Under the pieces are notes generated by a model. It was not told the DNA's origin. It did not search any database and saw only the letters and a list, made by a program, of their open reading frames with translations. From Desulfovibrio sp. (lineage in GTDB: Bacteria > Desulfobacterota > Desulfovibrionia > Desulfovibrionales > Desulfovibrionaceae), in NCBI GenBank assembly GCA_017528345.1, contig JAFXOX010000057.1, positions 50,570 to 114,569 on the forward strand: DNA of 64,000 nt. Direction: 5' to 3'. This document shows, one piece after another, positions 33,601-43,297 of this stretch. The position numbers and the translations under genes are program-made. The stretch's first letter is position 1. Each line of letters begins with the position of its first letter.

Positions 33601-34290
33601 ATGCGGCCCACCTCACTCTCCCTTCTGCTTCTTCCTCTCCTGCTCGTGCTGCTGCTTGCCGGCTGTGGCAGCAAAGGGCCTTCGCACCGGGGAAAATATG
33701 ACCCCTACACCGTCAATGGAGTCACTTACTATCCCTTACGGGATGCACGTGGCTATCGGGCACAGGGTACAGCTTCCTATTATGGTGGCGCCTTTCACGG
33801 ACGCAAGACAGCTTCCGGGGAACGCTATGATCAAAATGATCTGACCTGTGCCCACACGACATTGCCTTTTTCCACAAAAGTGCGTGTCACCAATCTGCAA
33901 AACGGGCGTTCTGTCCTTGTGCGCGTCAATGATCGGGGGCCTTTCAAGAAAGGGCGCATCGTGGACCTCTCCAAGGCTGCGGCCAAAAAACTTGCTATGC
34001 TTGAACGAGGCACTGCCAAAGTCCTGGTCGAATACGCCGACAATCCTGAGCCGTTTCCAAGACAGGACACCGAGGGCTATCTCATTCAGGTCGGAACCTT
34101 TGCCCAAAAAAGAAATGCCGATCGTTTGCTACAAAAACTGAGGAAAAAAGGCTTTCAAAGCGTCATCGCCAAAAACCGGGGAAATCTCTGGAACGTGCAG
34201 ATCGGCCCACTCGCAGACATTGATGAGGCTGAAGTGATGCTCGCCCTGGTCAAGATGATCTCTCCCAGGGCTTTTCTCATCAATCGCTAA
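33601..34290 (+). CDS. rlpA: RlpA-type lipoprotein (septal lytic transglycosylase) with SPOR domain
   Basis: 229 residues. The lipobox LLLAGC places the lipidated Cys at residue 22. The double-psi beta-barrel follows: GTASYYGGAFHGRKTASGER, AHTTLPFSTKVRVTN and RVNDRGPF, which hold the residues typical of RlpA. Residues 156-229 form a SPOR domain (GYLIQVGTFAQKRNADRLLQ) for binding denuded septal peptidoglycan. RlpA cleaves glycan strands lacking stem peptides, and thus fits with the amidase encoded at 22169. No strong ribosome-binding site is seen before the ATG. Confidence 0.93.
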   Translation: MRPTSLSLLLLPLLLVLLLAGCGSKGPSHRGKYDPYTVNGVTYYPLRDARGYRAQGTASYYGGAFHGRKTASGERYDQNDLTCAHTTLPFSTKVRVTNLQNGRSVLVRVNDRGPFKKGRIVDLSKAAAKKLAMLERGTAKVLVEYADNPEPFPRQDTEGYLIQVGTFAQKRNADRLLQKLRKKGFQSVIAKNRGNLWNVQIGPLADIDEAEVMLALVKMISPRAFLINR

Positions 34291-34389
34291 ACACCCACAG
34301 ATTCATCTCCTCAGCATCGCATAACGCCTACAAGACTCTTCCTGCTCCCATAAATCGCCACCACAAGTCTTTCTAACCACAGTTTTTAC

Positions 34390-34437
34390 AAAAAGATCTG
34401 GGGCAAGCGCGTAAGCTTTCTTGTCCCGGATCTTTTT
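34390..34437. terminator. Bidirectional terminator between rlpA and thrC
   Basis: AAAAAGATC and GATCTTTTT form the outer stem and GGGCAAG/CTTGTCC the inner one, with an A-rich and a T-rich side. It serves the convergent rlpA (plus) and thrC (minus) transcripts. Confidence 0.88.
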
Positions 34438-34443
34438 GCGTAC

Positions 34444-35895
34444 TTAGGCATTTTTGGATTTAAGCCCCAGGCGGGCCACCACGGCCTCAGCGCCAAGACG
34501 AGCAAAGGTCGCCACATCTTTCCCCTTGCGCACATCTTCAGCGAGGAGCAACTCAGGCTGATTGGCAAGCCCAGGGTTGGGCTCCACCTCGTATTCAGGC
34601 GGAAACGTATTGGTGAAATACATCTGCTGAAAGCCCGAGAACTTCAGACTATGCGCTGTAGCGTCGAGCACGGCGTGGGCATTATCACCGAGAAGGCCCA
34701 AATGACGGGCATTGATCAGACCGGCCAGACATTCTCCGCCCTGGGTGCAGGAAATATGACCGTGACGATTAGCCATGATCATGGCATCCATTATCTGTTG
34801 TTCCTTAACCTGGATAACCTGGAAAGCCTGCTCACCCCCAACTTCAATGAATCGCTGAGCCAGTTTCTTGACGCGCGGGAAGGAGACGGGATTGCCGATC
34901 ATGGCCGCCTGAGCCACACTGGCTCTGACCGTCACAGGTTCCCAGTGCCTGAGATTGGCCGGCACAGAATAATAGCGCCAGACAGGGTCAGCATGCTCAC
35001 TCTGTACGCCAAAAATACGTGGAAGTCTGGAGATAATGCCAAGGTCGTACATTTTCAAAAAGCCGGCCATAATCGCCGTAATATTGCCAGCATTGCCCAC
35101 AGGCACAAAAAGGCAAAGGTCATCCACGTCCCAATTGTACCACTGGGCCACTTCCAAAGCATAGGACTCCTGACCGAGAATGCGCCAGCTGTTCTTGGAA
35201 TTGAGCAGAGCCACACGGTAGTTTTCGGCCAAAATTTCCACGACCTTCATGCAGTCGTCAAAAACACCTGGCAGCTCCAGCACCAGAGCGCCGCTGCCCA
35301 AAGGCTGGGAGAGCTGCTGCGGGGTAACCTTCCCATGCGGTAAAAGAACGACGCTTTTTAAAGGCGCGCCCACATAGGCGGCGTACATGGCAGCAGCAGC
35401 CGACGTATCGCCGGTTGAAGCACAGACGGTGAGGACCTCATCCCAGTTCTGCCTGCGGCAAAGCCACTTGAGGTACGAGAAGGCGCAGGCCATACCGCGG
35501 TCTTTGAAAGATGCACTGGGATTCTGACCGTCATTTTTGTAGGCAAAGGGCAGCCCCACCTGATCACGCAGAGCACCGGAGGCCTCAATGATCGGCGTTT
35601 GCCCTTCGCCGAGAAAGACAATGTCCTCCTCGTCAAAAATGGGGGCGAGCAGTTCGTAGTAGCGGAAAATACCACGCAGGGCAGGTTTGGCGGTTGCGCT
35701 ACGCTCGTCAAAAGTATCACGCCAGGCCTGACCGCTTTTCTCCTTGAGCTTGGCAAAATCGAGATTTTCCAGCAAAAAAACCCCCCCACAATCGGGGCAG
35801 GTATACAGGAGACTATCGCCGGAACGTCTGGCGCCACAGCCCAGACAGACATATTCCATGCGTCCTCGATAGGAGGGGAACGCGCTTTTCTGCAT
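34444..35895 (-). CDS. thrC: Threonine synthase
   Basis: 483 residues from the ATG at 35895, preceded by AAGGA at seven bases. An N-terminal zinc ribbon (CLGCGARRSGD, YTCPDCGG) precedes the PLP fold-type II domain. The PLP lysine is in PSASFKDRGMACAFSYLKW and the phosphate-binding loop is in VPVGNAGNITAIMAGFLKMY. It converts O-phosphohomoserine to threonine. It lies 10 bases downstream of plsY and is probably the last gene of an rnr-plsY-thrC transcript. No other threonine genes are near. Confidence 0.95.
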   Translation of the reverse strand: MQKSAFPSYRGRMEYVCLGCGARRSGDSLLYTCPDCGGVFLLENLDFAKLKEKSGQAWRDTFDERSATAKPALRGIFRYYELLAPIFDEEDIVFLGEGQTPIIEASGALRDQVGLPFAYKNDGQNPSASFKDRGMACAFSYLKWLCRRQNWDEVLTVCASTGDTSAAAAMYAAYVGAPLKSVVLLPHGKVTPQQLSQPLGSGALVLELPGVFDDCMKVVEILAENYRVALLNSKNSWRILGQESYALEVAQWYNWDVDDLCLFVPVGNAGNITAIMAGFLKMYDLGIISRLPRIFGVQSEHADPVWRYYSVPANLRHWEPVTVRASVAQAAMIGNPVSFPRVKKLAQRFIEVGGEQAFQVIQVKEQQIMDAMIMANRHGHISCTQGGECLAGLINARHLGLLGDNAHAVLDATAHSLKFSGFQQMYFTNTFPPEYEVEPNPGLANQPELLLAEDVRKGKDVATFARLGAEAVVARLGLKSKNA

Positions 35896-35905
35896 AGGTT
35901 GATCC

Positions 35906-36538
35906 TTACTGTGCCTGCTGATCACTGGGATCAGAGGGGGTTTCGTGATGACGGCTTTTCAGCCAGGATTTTTCTGTGCCTGCATGAAGTCTATGAATAT
36001 TTTCCTTGTGTTTAAAAAAAACAAGCAGACAGAGCACAAGTGAAAGCCCAAGCCAGGACGTCTGGCCCGAGAAAAGAAGAAAGAGCGGCAGGCTGCTGAC
36101 AAGCGTAAGCGAGCCAAGAGAGACAAAGCCGCTCAGCCAGATAAGCAAAAGACAGAGCACGGCTGCGCCAAGAAGCGGCAAAAAAGCCAAAGGCAGAAAA
36201 ACGCCGATACTTGTGGCCACAGCTTTGCCACCAGTAAAATGCAAGAAACAGGAAAAGACATGTCCGAGGACGGCAGCAAGGCCCACTGCCGAGATGAGCC
36301 AGGGATCTTGACTGCAATGCAGGGCCAGAAAGACCGGAAGTGTGCCCTTGAAGACATCACAGAAAAGGGTTGCCACACCCCAGCCAAAACCGCAGAGGCG
36401 GCTGATATTGGTGGCACCGATGCTGTGGCTGCCGGCGGTGCGCGGGTCTATGCCGCAGGCTTTTTTGGCAATAACCAGTCCCCACGGCACAGAACCCAGA
36501 ACATAGGCAAAAAGCACGAGAAGAAAAGCTGTGAGCAT
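35906..36538 (-). CDS. plsY: Glycerol-3-phosphate acyltransferase PlsY
   Basis: 210 residues with five to six membrane segments. The three PlsY motifs are visible: YVLGSVPWGLVIAKKACGID, GSHSIGATNISRLCG (usually GSGNIGATNV) and HVFSCFLHFTGGKAVATSIG. It transfers the acyl group from acyl phosphate to glycerol 3-phosphate, the first step of phospholipid synthesis. The polar C-terminal tail of about 30 residues is longer than usual. GAGG precedes the ATG. It lies between the RNase gene and thrC. Confidence 0.94.
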   Translation of the reverse strand: MLTAFLLVLFAYVLGSVPWGLVIAKKACGIDPRTAGSHSIGATNISRLCGFGWGVATLFCDVFKGTLPVFLALHCSQDPWLISAVGLAAVLGHVFSCFLHFTGGKAVATSIGVFLPLAFLPLLGAAVLCLLLIWLSGFVSLGSLTLVSSLPLFLLFSGQTSWLGLSLVLCLLVFFKHKENIHRLHAGTEKSWLKSRHHETPSDPSDQQAQ

Positions 36539-36557
36539 ATTGTTTCCTCAAAGAATA

Positions 36558-38687
36558 CTAGGGCACAGCATCCAGACAGCTCTCAAGGGGCTGCGCCTCA
36601 AGAATCTGTAGTTCATTCCACAGGGGCTGCACCTTGCCAATACGCACACGCACAGGCATACCGGGATAGAGACGGTCGTCGAAGAGCTGGCGCTTTGCCC
36701 GAATGATCATGGCCTGCTGTGGAAGATTGACGGTGACAAAACTATCGTTTTCCTCCGTAATCACGGCAGAATAAAAGACCTTGTCACCCTGCTGCCGAAA
36801 ATAGACAAGCTTCCAGTAGCGTGGTCGCATTCTCTGTACCGGGGCGACCCGCTCAAGAGCCTGGTCAAGGCGTGCAAGAAGACGTTCAAGGGCTTCCTGA
36901 TCAAAAAGACCATGCCCATATCGCAAAAACGCGGCAACCTGGGCCATATTGACAAGATCGGCGTAACGGCGCAAGGGGGAGGTCACAGGCACATAGTCGT
37001 CCACCCCCAGTGCCGCATGGGGACCGGGATGGATGTCGAGCACCGAGGGGACAAGAGAATGCATAATTCTTGCTATGCGTTCAGGCTCCCGCCACACGCC
37101 GGCATATTCCTGGGGGAGATTGACCTTCTGAACCCTGTGCAAAAGGGCAAGTCCATGTTTTGCCGCCCATTTGGCACAGGCATGGCTTGCCGCGATCATG
37201 CATTCCGAAACCACAAGCTGAGACTGATTTGTGGGTTCCTTCACTTCGAGCAAGACCCTGGTCTCAGCCCCTTCCCCTTCCAAACGCAGGACAGGCTCCT
37301 CGCGCTCCATAACAACGGCACCATGGCGAATACGTTCTGCCTGTCTTGCCTGCGCCATCTTCAATGCGCATTGCAGACTTTTGGCATAGGCAGAAGCCGG
37401 GTTGTCAGGTGAGACATCACCGTTCAGCACCTGCTCACAATCTTCATAGTGAAGATTGGCAGCAAGAAAAACACGTGCGAGGGAGAGGTCAAAATCGAGC
37501 AGCGTTCCCTCGTGATCTATGGAAAGACGCACGAGCAAGGCTGGCCGCTCCTTTTCCTGCAAAAGGGAATAGCTGTCTGTGCCCAGACATTCCGGCAGCA
37601 TATGACAGGTCATTTCCGGCAGATAGAGACTTGTGCCACGCTCAAGCACAAGTTTGTCCAGACCGCTCTCAAATTCCCAGGCAAGGATAGGGCAGCTTAA
37701 GGCCACGGTGACCAAAAAACCCTGAGCTGTCTCTTCAATGGCAAAGGCATCGTCGATATCTTTCGTTGTGGCACTATCAATGCTGATCAGAGGAAGCGCT
37801 GAGGGCGGCAGGTCAAAACCTTCATGCGCTTTCTGCACCAACTTTTCCACATCCTGTTTCACCTCATGCCACCAACTGTCGCCTGAGGCATAGCCTGAGG
37901 CATGCAGCCAGACATTGTAATGCACGGGGACCTTGTTCCAGGCAAGCAGCAGCTGTAAGGGCAGCTGCGGAGCATCAGGAAGTCCTCGGCTGACCTGAAG
38001 CCAGAGGCTTTCATTGTCATTGTCATAGGGAGCAAGCATGCGTGTGCGCAAAAGCGCTTCAAGGCGTTCACAAACGTCCTGAGGTGGCCAGTCCGATGAA
38101 CTTTCACCGGCTTTGGGTTCCGGTGGAAGTTTCCTGCGGCCCAGGGCGACCTCCCAGAGCATCTGCAGAAAATTGCGACCACCGGCTAAAAGCGCTTCAC
38201 GTTCAAGACGGATCTTTTGTTCGGCAAGGCGCTTTTGGCTTTCCTCTGCCGTAAAGATCTGAAAAAAAGGCGGTTGAAAACGAAAATGTGTTTTGCAAAG
38301 TAAAAGAGCGTGGGCGTGGGCTGCCACAAGATCCACAGAAGGATCACTCTCCAAGAGTTCAGCAAACCACTGTGCCTGGGCCTGTCCTAGCTCCCCTTGG
38401 GCCATTTCCCAGACATCGAGAATATTAATGGTCTCCTGCAATTCATCACGACGATTTTTATGCTGTTCCAGCAGCGCAATAAACTCATCGCGTGATTTTT
38501 CCTCACTGTATCTGGGGCCGGCCCAAGGTAGGATACGGTTTTTGGAAAGCGTGACCTCACGACGGCTAGGCAGAAGCAGACGCAGACGCTCGCCGTTCTC
38601 CCCGATAACCACAGCTATCTGTATGGTATTGCCCTCAAGATATTCCACAATACAGCCGCACTGAGGGTAGCGAACCAGATCAGCCAT
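36558..38687 (-). CDS. RNase II/RNase R family exoribonuclease
   Basis: 709 residues. The RNB domain covers about 270-600 with the metal-binding SIDSATTKDIDDAFAI and PLRRYADLVNMAQVAAFLRY. A weak S1/OB-like tail follows (YSAVITEENDSFVTVNLP). The N-terminal 250 residues do not show the usual cold-shock domains clearly, so it could be either RNase II or an RNase R variant. It degrades RNA 3' to 5'. AAGGAAGG stands before the ATG. It heads the presumed operon with plsY and thrC. Confidence 0.9.
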   Translation of the reverse strand: MADLVRYPQCGCIVEYLEGNTIQIAVVIGENGERLRLLLPSRREVTLSKNRILPWAGPRYSEEKSRDEFIALLEQHKNRRDELQETINILDVWEMAQGELGQAQAQWFAELLESDPSVDLVAAHAHALLLCKTHFRFQPPFFQIFTAEESQKRLAEQKIRLEREALLAGGRNFLQMLWEVALGRRKLPPEPKAGESSSDWPPQDVCERLEALLRTRMLAPYDNDNESLWLQVSRGLPDAPQLPLQLLLAWNKVPVHYNVWLHASGYASGDSWWHEVKQDVEKLVQKAHEGFDLPPSALPLISIDSATTKDIDDAFAIEETAQGFLVTVALSCPILAWEFESGLDKLVLERGTSLYLPEMTCHMLPECLGTDSYSLLQEKERPALLVRLSIDHEGTLLDFDLSLARVFLAANLHYEDCEQVLNGDVSPDNPASAYAKSLQCALKMAQARQAERIRHGAVVMEREEPVLRLEGEGAETRVLLEVKEPTNQSQLVVSECMIAASHACAKWAAKHGLALLHRVQKVNLPQEYAGVWREPERIARIMHSLVPSVLDIHPGPHAALGVDDYVPVTSPLRRYADLVNMAQVAAFLRYGHGLFDQEALERLLARLDQALERVAPVQRMRPRYWKLVYFRQQGDKVFYSAVITEENDSFVTVNLPQQAMIIRAKRQLFDDRLYPGMPVRVRIGKVQPLWNELQILEAQPLESCLDAVP

Positions 38688-38980
38688 AAACCTTCCTTAT
38701 TGCTATTTTTCACACTGCCAGCAAGAGTACACACTCATTGGCTCTGTGACAAGAACGGGATATATGCCTGTGCCAGACGGGCTGAAACGATGCAAGGTCG
38801 TGCAAAAATTCACGTGTCACATCTTCCCTTCCCGCCGTCGATCGCGTACAAGACAAGCACTATAGGCGAGAGAAGCATACCTTTCCGGATCCAACTGACC
38901 TGACGGGCAGAAAGACCAAATTGAGTCAATCTGCTTGGGCAAAGGGCGAAAAGCGACGTTGCAGACTCGAGGAGACAACT
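38688..38980 (+). other. Divergent intergenic region
   Basis: About 290 bases between the divergent RNase and Re-citrate synthase-like genes. The frame of the latter stays open for 60 bases before the chosen ATG, but only that ATG has GAGGAG in front. No hairpin terminator or recognisable operator was seen. Confidence 0.4.
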
Positions 38981-40819
38981 ATGAGCATCATTTACAGTAA
39001 GGGCGGGGATCGCATCCTCTCTCTGCAGGAACCGCAGAAACCCCAGCTCTACCGCGACATTTTTCCGTATACGAGCATTTGCCGGACATCTTTTGACAAC
39101 GTTCTGCTCGCTCCCTGCCCTGCCGAACAAATGCGCATCACAGACACGACCTTCCGCGACGGTCAGCAGGCCCGACCACCCTATACGGTTAAGCAGGTGG
39201 CGAAAATTTTTGACTTTCTCCACCGTCTGGGCGGCAAAACAGGCCTGATCACGGCCTCAGAGTTCTTTCTCTATTCGGCCCGTGACAGAAAATGCGTAGA
39301 TGTCTGCCGGGCGCGCGGCTACCGTTTTCCCCGCGTGACTTCCTGGATCCGCGCAACCCGGGATGATCTGAAGCTTGCCCATGACATGGAGTTTGACGAA
39401 ACAGGCATGCTCACCAGTGTCTCGGACTACCACATTTTTCTGAAACTTGGCAAAACTCGCCAGCAGGCCATGGACATGTACCTGGATCTGGCCAGACAGG
39501 CTCTGGAATGGGGCATTATTCCGCGTTGCCATTTTGAGGATGTGACCCGTGCCGATATCTACGGTTTCTGTCTGCCCTTTGCCCAAAAACTTATGGAGCT
39601 TGCCCAGCAAAGTGGCATGCCCGTGAAAATCCGTCTCTGCGACACCATGGGCTATGGCGTGCCCTATCCAGGAGCTGCCCTTCCCCGTTCTGTGCAGCGT
39701 ATTGTCAGAACCTTCATTGATGAGGCAGGAGTTCCCGGCCAATGGCTTGAATGGCATGGGCACAATGATTTTCACAAAGTTCTGGTCAACGGAGTAACTG
39801 CCTGGCTCTACGGCTGCGGGTCCATCAATTCAACGCTTTTCGGCTTTGGTGAACGCACAGGCAATACGCCGCTTGAGGCACTTCTTATCGAATACGTTTC
39901 CCTTACAGGTGATGACGGGGCAGCGGATACAACGGTCCTCAATGAAGTGGCTGAATATTTTGAAAAAGATCTCAATTATCGCATTCCCGCCAACTATCCC
40001 TTTGTCGGTCGCGATTTCAACGCCACAAGCGCCGGTGTACATGCCGATGGTCTTGTCAAAAATGAAGAAATCTACAATATCTTTGACACTGAACATCTTC
40101 TGGGCAGACCAGTGCCCATCATCATTACCGACAAGACCGGTCGAGCCGGCGTTGCCTACTGGATCAACAGCAATCTCCACCTCGAAGGCAAGGCCGCCAT
40201 TTCCAAAAAGCATCCAGCTGTCGGCCAGATCTACGACAGCATTATGCGTGTCTATGAGGAAACAGGTCGTACCACCCATTTTTCTCATGAAGAGATGACC
40301 GAGCTTGTGCAGCGCTTCATGCCTGAGCTCTATGCCACGGAATTCGATCGCATGAAGCAGCTGGCAGGCGAACTTGCCGCCAATCTGATACTCAGACTCG
40401 CCAAGAGTGCCGAGCTTTCAGGGCTCGACAAGCGTGCCTGTGCGCGCATGGATGTCTTCTCCAAGGAATACCCCTTTATCCAGTACCTCTATCTTACCGA
40501 TACCCAGGGCAGTCTCAAGTGTGCGGCCATCACCGATCCCGCCTATCGCAAAAAGTACGAGGCCCTGCCCATCGGTTACGATTTTTCCCAACGCGAATGG
40601 TTCAAGGTCCCCATGCAGACCGGCGATCTCCACATCATGGACGTCTACCAGTCACAGTTCACAAGCAAGCTGATTATCACTGTCTCCTGCGCTGTCACCA
40701 ATGAAGAGGATCAGATCATCGGCGTACTTGGCGGCGATATCCAGATCGAGCAGCTTCTCAAGCGGGCCGGAGCCCTCAAGCAGGAGGAAAAGCAGGGCTC
40801 AAGTGAAGAAGAGCTCTAA
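38981..40819 (+). CDS. Re-citrate synthase-like (homocitrate/isopropylmalate synthase family) enzyme with C-terminal Cache-like domain
   Basis: 612 residues from the ATG at 38981. The TIM-barrel HMGL-like domain has ITDTTFRDGQQARPPYTVKQ (about residues 51-70) and the metal-binding LEWHGHNDFHKVLVNG, with GVHADGLVKNEEIYNIF further on. These match the Re-citrate synthases known from Clostridium kluyveri and Desulfovibrio. Residues from about 490 on (YPFIQYLYLTDTQGSLKCAA, GYDFSQREWFKVPMQTGDLH, IGVLGGDIQIEQL) form a Cache/PDC-like ligand-binding domain, normally extracytoplasmic; here no signal or membrane segment exists. Citrate formation from acetyl-CoA and oxaloacetate is the likely reaction. 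It is followed 103 bases later by an aconitase-family gene. Confidence 0.85.
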   Translation: MSIIYSKGGDRILSLQEPQKPQLYRDIFPYTSICRTSFDNVLLAPCPAEQMRITDTTFRDGQQARPPYTVKQVAKIFDFLHRLGGKTGLITASEFFLYSARDRKCVDVCRARGYRFPRVTSWIRATRDDLKLAHDMEFDETGMLTSVSDYHIFLKLGKTRQQAMDMYLDLARQALEWGIIPRCHFEDVTRADIYGFCLPFAQKLMELAQQSGMPVKIRLCDTMGYGVPYPGAALPRSVQRIVRTFIDEAGVPGQWLEWHGHNDFHKVLVNGVTAWLYGCGSINSTLFGFGERTGNTPLEALLIEYVSLTGDDGAADTTVLNEVAEYFEKDLNYRIPANYPFVGRDFNATSAGVHADGLVKNEEIYNIFDTEHLLGRPVPIIITDKTGRAGVAYWINSNLHLEGKAAISKKHPAVGQIYDSIMRVYEETGRTTHFSHEEMTELVQRFMPELYATEFDRMKQLAGELAANLILRLAKSAELSGLDKRACARMDVFSKEYPFIQYLYLTDTQGSLKCAAITDPAYRKKYEALPIGYDFSQREWFKVPMQTGDLHIMDVYQSQFTSKLIITVSCAVTNEEDQIIGVLGGDIQIEQLLKRAGALKQEEKQGSSEEEL

Positions 40820-40922
40820 CAGGCCATTGTGCCTGCCTGGCTGAGGTTTTTCCCATCACTAACTCAGGAAGAAGCGGAGGCAGCGTTCCTCCCCCGCACG
40901 TCGGGGGTTATGCTGACAATCG

Positions 40923-43223
40923 ATGATCACTCTTAACGATCAGACTGTCGTTCTCGACAATAGCACTATCCTCACAGAACCTGAGGCTCTGGCCCGGGGT
41001 CTCGATATGGAGGCCGCACGTCGTGCGACCCTCGCATCAACCATTCTCTCCCGTCACAATTGCAGCACAAGCAGTGAGCAGCTCTGCCTACGCTTTGATG
41101 CCCTTGCCTCGCATGACATCACCTATGTGGGCATTATTCAAACGGCACGCGCGAGCGGCCTTGCGCAATTTCCTCTTCCCTATGTGCTCACCAACTGCCA
41201 CAACAGTCTCTGTGCCGTGGGCGGGACCATCAATGAAGATGACCACCGTTTTGGACTCTCCGCCGCCCGCAAATACGGTGGTATCTTTGTGCCACCCAAT
41301 CTTGCCGTCATCCATCAGTATGTACGCGAGGCTCTTGTGGAATGTGGAGCCATGATCCTCGGTTCCGACAGCCACACCCGTTACGGAGCCTTGGGTGTTA
41401 TGGGTTTTGGCGAAGGCGGTCCGGAACTTGTCAAACAGATTCTCAAAAAAACCTATGACCTGACGCCCCCCAAGGTCATCTGCGTCTGGCTGACAGGAGC
41501 CCCCAATCCGGGCGTGGGTCCGCAGGACGTGGCACTAGCCCTCATTGCCAAAGTCTTTGCCTCAGGGTTTGTCAAAAACAAGGTCCTTGAATTTCACGGT
41601 CCAGGCATTGCCAATCTCTCGGTGGAATACCGCTCAGGTATTGATGTCATGACCACAGAGACGACCTGTCTCTCCTCCATCTGGGAGACCGATGAAAAGG
41701 TTCGTAACTACTATACGCGTCACGGTCGTGCGGACAAATACCACGATCTTCGGCTGACTGTGCCTGCGGCTTTTGATGGTCTTGTACACATTGAGCTTGA
41801 TAAGATCGAGCCCATGATTGCGCTGCCCTTCCATCCCAGCAATGCCTTCCCCATCCGGGAGGTTGTGGCCCATGCCGACGACTATCTCGCTGCCGTTGAC
41901 GAAAAGGCCTGTGAGCAATTTGGGGAGGTGGGCAAAAACCTTCATATGCGAGCCAAGCAGCACGATGGCGGCATCTTTGTGGAACAGGGTGTCATTGCCG
42001 GTTGTGCCGGCGGCTCTTTTGAAAATCTGGCCATGGCAGCCAAAATTCTCGAGGGGCATGATACCGGACAGGGAGATTTTAGTTTTTCCTGTTATCCTGC
42101 AAGCCAGCTTGTCTCTCTTGCCCTCATCAACGAGGGCTACAGTGCCAAACTCATGGAGGCAGGGGCCATACTCAAGCCGGCCTTCTGCGGACCCTGTTTT
42201 GGAGCAGGTGATACCCCTGCCAATGGCACGCTTTCCATCCGTCACTCCACCCGCAACTTCCCCAACCGGGAAGGATCAAAACCTGCAGGCGGACAGCTCT
42301 CGGCTGTTGCCCTCATGGATGCGCGATCCATCGCCATGACAGCGGCAAACGGAGGAAAACTGACACCGGCTACCGAAGCTGACCCACAGCGGCTGCAGGC
42401 GGTAAAAGGCTATGCGCCAGATACTCGTATCTATACGCGCCGCATCTATGCAGGCTTTGGCAAGGCTTCCACCGCATCGAAGCTCATTTTTGGACCCAAT
42501 ATCACCGATTGGCCGACCATGAGCAGACTGCCTGAGCATCTTGTGCTTAAGCTGGCCTGTCATATTCTGGATCCGGTCACAACCACCGATGAACTCATCC
42601 CGTCCGGTGAAACGAGTTCCCTGCGCAGCAATCCCCTAAAACTTTCTGAATTTACCCTCTCACGCAAGGATCCTCAGTATGTGACACGCGCCAAAGCCTT
42701 CCAGGAGCTTGAAACAGAACGTCTGAAAGATCCCGCATCGCCTCGGGTCAAGGCCTATCTTCAGGATCTGCGCAAAAATCTTGGCGAAGCAGGTGACTTT
42801 CTCGCCAAGGCCGAAACAGATTTCTCCCTCGTGGGCTTTGGGACAACGATTTTTGCCATCAAACCTGGTGATGGTTCTGCGCGCGAGCAGGCGGCCTCCT
42901 GTCAAAAGGTGCTTGGCGGCTGGGCCAACCTTGCCGTGGACTATGCCACCAAGCGTTACCGTTCAAACCTCATCAACTGGGGTATGCTTCCTCTGCACAT
43001 TGGTCAGAAGACTGGAGAGACCCTGGAAGTGGGGGACACCCTCGTTCTGCCGGAGATTCGTACAGCCATCTCCCAGGCAGCGCTTACGATCAACGCCTGG
43101 CTCATCCGTGAAAAAGCAGGTAGCATCGAGCAGGTCAGCCTTACCCTGCAACCGCTCACAGATAATGAGCGCGAGATCATCCTTGCTGGCTGCCTGATCA
43201 ACTTCTATCAGGGCCAAAAGTAA
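40923..43223 (+). CDS. Aconitase-family hydratase (probable aconitate hydratase)
   Basis: 766 residues. The aconitase fold is indicated by TNCHNSLCAVGGTINEDDHR, LGSDSHTRYGALGVMGFGEG, and the [4Fe-4S] cysteines in VIAGCAGGSFENL and KPAFCGPCFGAGDTPANG. A C-terminal swivel domain follows (DYATKRYRSNLINWGMLPLH). It most likely isomerises citrate to isocitrate, given that the upstream gene encodes a Re-citrate synthase-like enzyme; another hydroxy-acid substrate is possible. No good ribosome-binding site stands before the ATG at 40923. It ends at a strong terminator. Confidence 0.88.
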   Translation: MITLNDQTVVLDNSTILTEPEALARGLDMEAARRATLASTILSRHNCSTSSEQLCLRFDALASHDITYVGIIQTARASGLAQFPLPYVLTNCHNSLCAVGGTINEDDHRFGLSAARKYGGIFVPPNLAVIHQYVREALVECGAMILGSDSHTRYGALGVMGFGEGGPELVKQILKKTYDLTPPKVICVWLTGAPNPGVGPQDVALALIAKVFASGFVKNKVLEFHGPGIANLSVEYRSGIDVMTTETTCLSSIWETDEKVRNYYTRHGRADKYHDLRLTVPAAFDGLVHIELDKIEPMIALPFHPSNAFPIREVVAHADDYLAAVDEKACEQFGEVGKNLHMRAKQHDGGIFVEQGVIAGCAGGSFENLAMAAKILEGHDTGQGDFSFSCYPASQLVSLALINEGYSAKLMEAGAILKPAFCGPCFGAGDTPANGTLSIRHSTRNFPNREGSKPAGGQLSAVALMDARSIAMTAANGGKLTPATEADPQRLQAVKGYAPDTRIYTRRIYAGFGKASTASKLIFGPNITDWPTMSRLPEHLVLKLACHILDPVTTTDELIPSGETSSLRSNPLKLSEFTLSRKDPQYVTRAKAFQELETERLKDPASPRVKAYLQDLRKNLGEAGDFLAKAETDFSLVGFGTTIFAIKPGDGSAREQAASCQKVLGGWANLAVDYATKRYRSNLINWGMLPLHIGQKTGETLEVGDTLVLPEIRTAISQAALTINAWLIREKAGSIEQVSLTLQPLTDNEREIILAGCLINFYQGQK

Positions 43224-43236
43224 AAAGCGTCAGACA

Positions 43237-43282
43237 GACAAAAAAAACAGGCTGTGCCAGAAACACAGCCTGTTTTTTTGTC
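43237..43282. terminator. Bidirectional terminator between the hydratase and serS
   Basis: A 16-bp stem AAAAAAACAGGCTGTG/CACAGCCTGTTTTTTT with a seven-base loop. Both sides have a T-tract in the relevant direction, so it ends both convergent transcripts. Confidence 0.94.
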
Positions 43283-43297
43283 TCCCCAAAGACAATG

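Noticed and set aside
33186..33616. Alternative genes overlapping 33236-33586 on both strands
   Set aside because: The competing frames have poor codon use and no plausible protein sequence; the chosen frame leads smoothly into rlpA.
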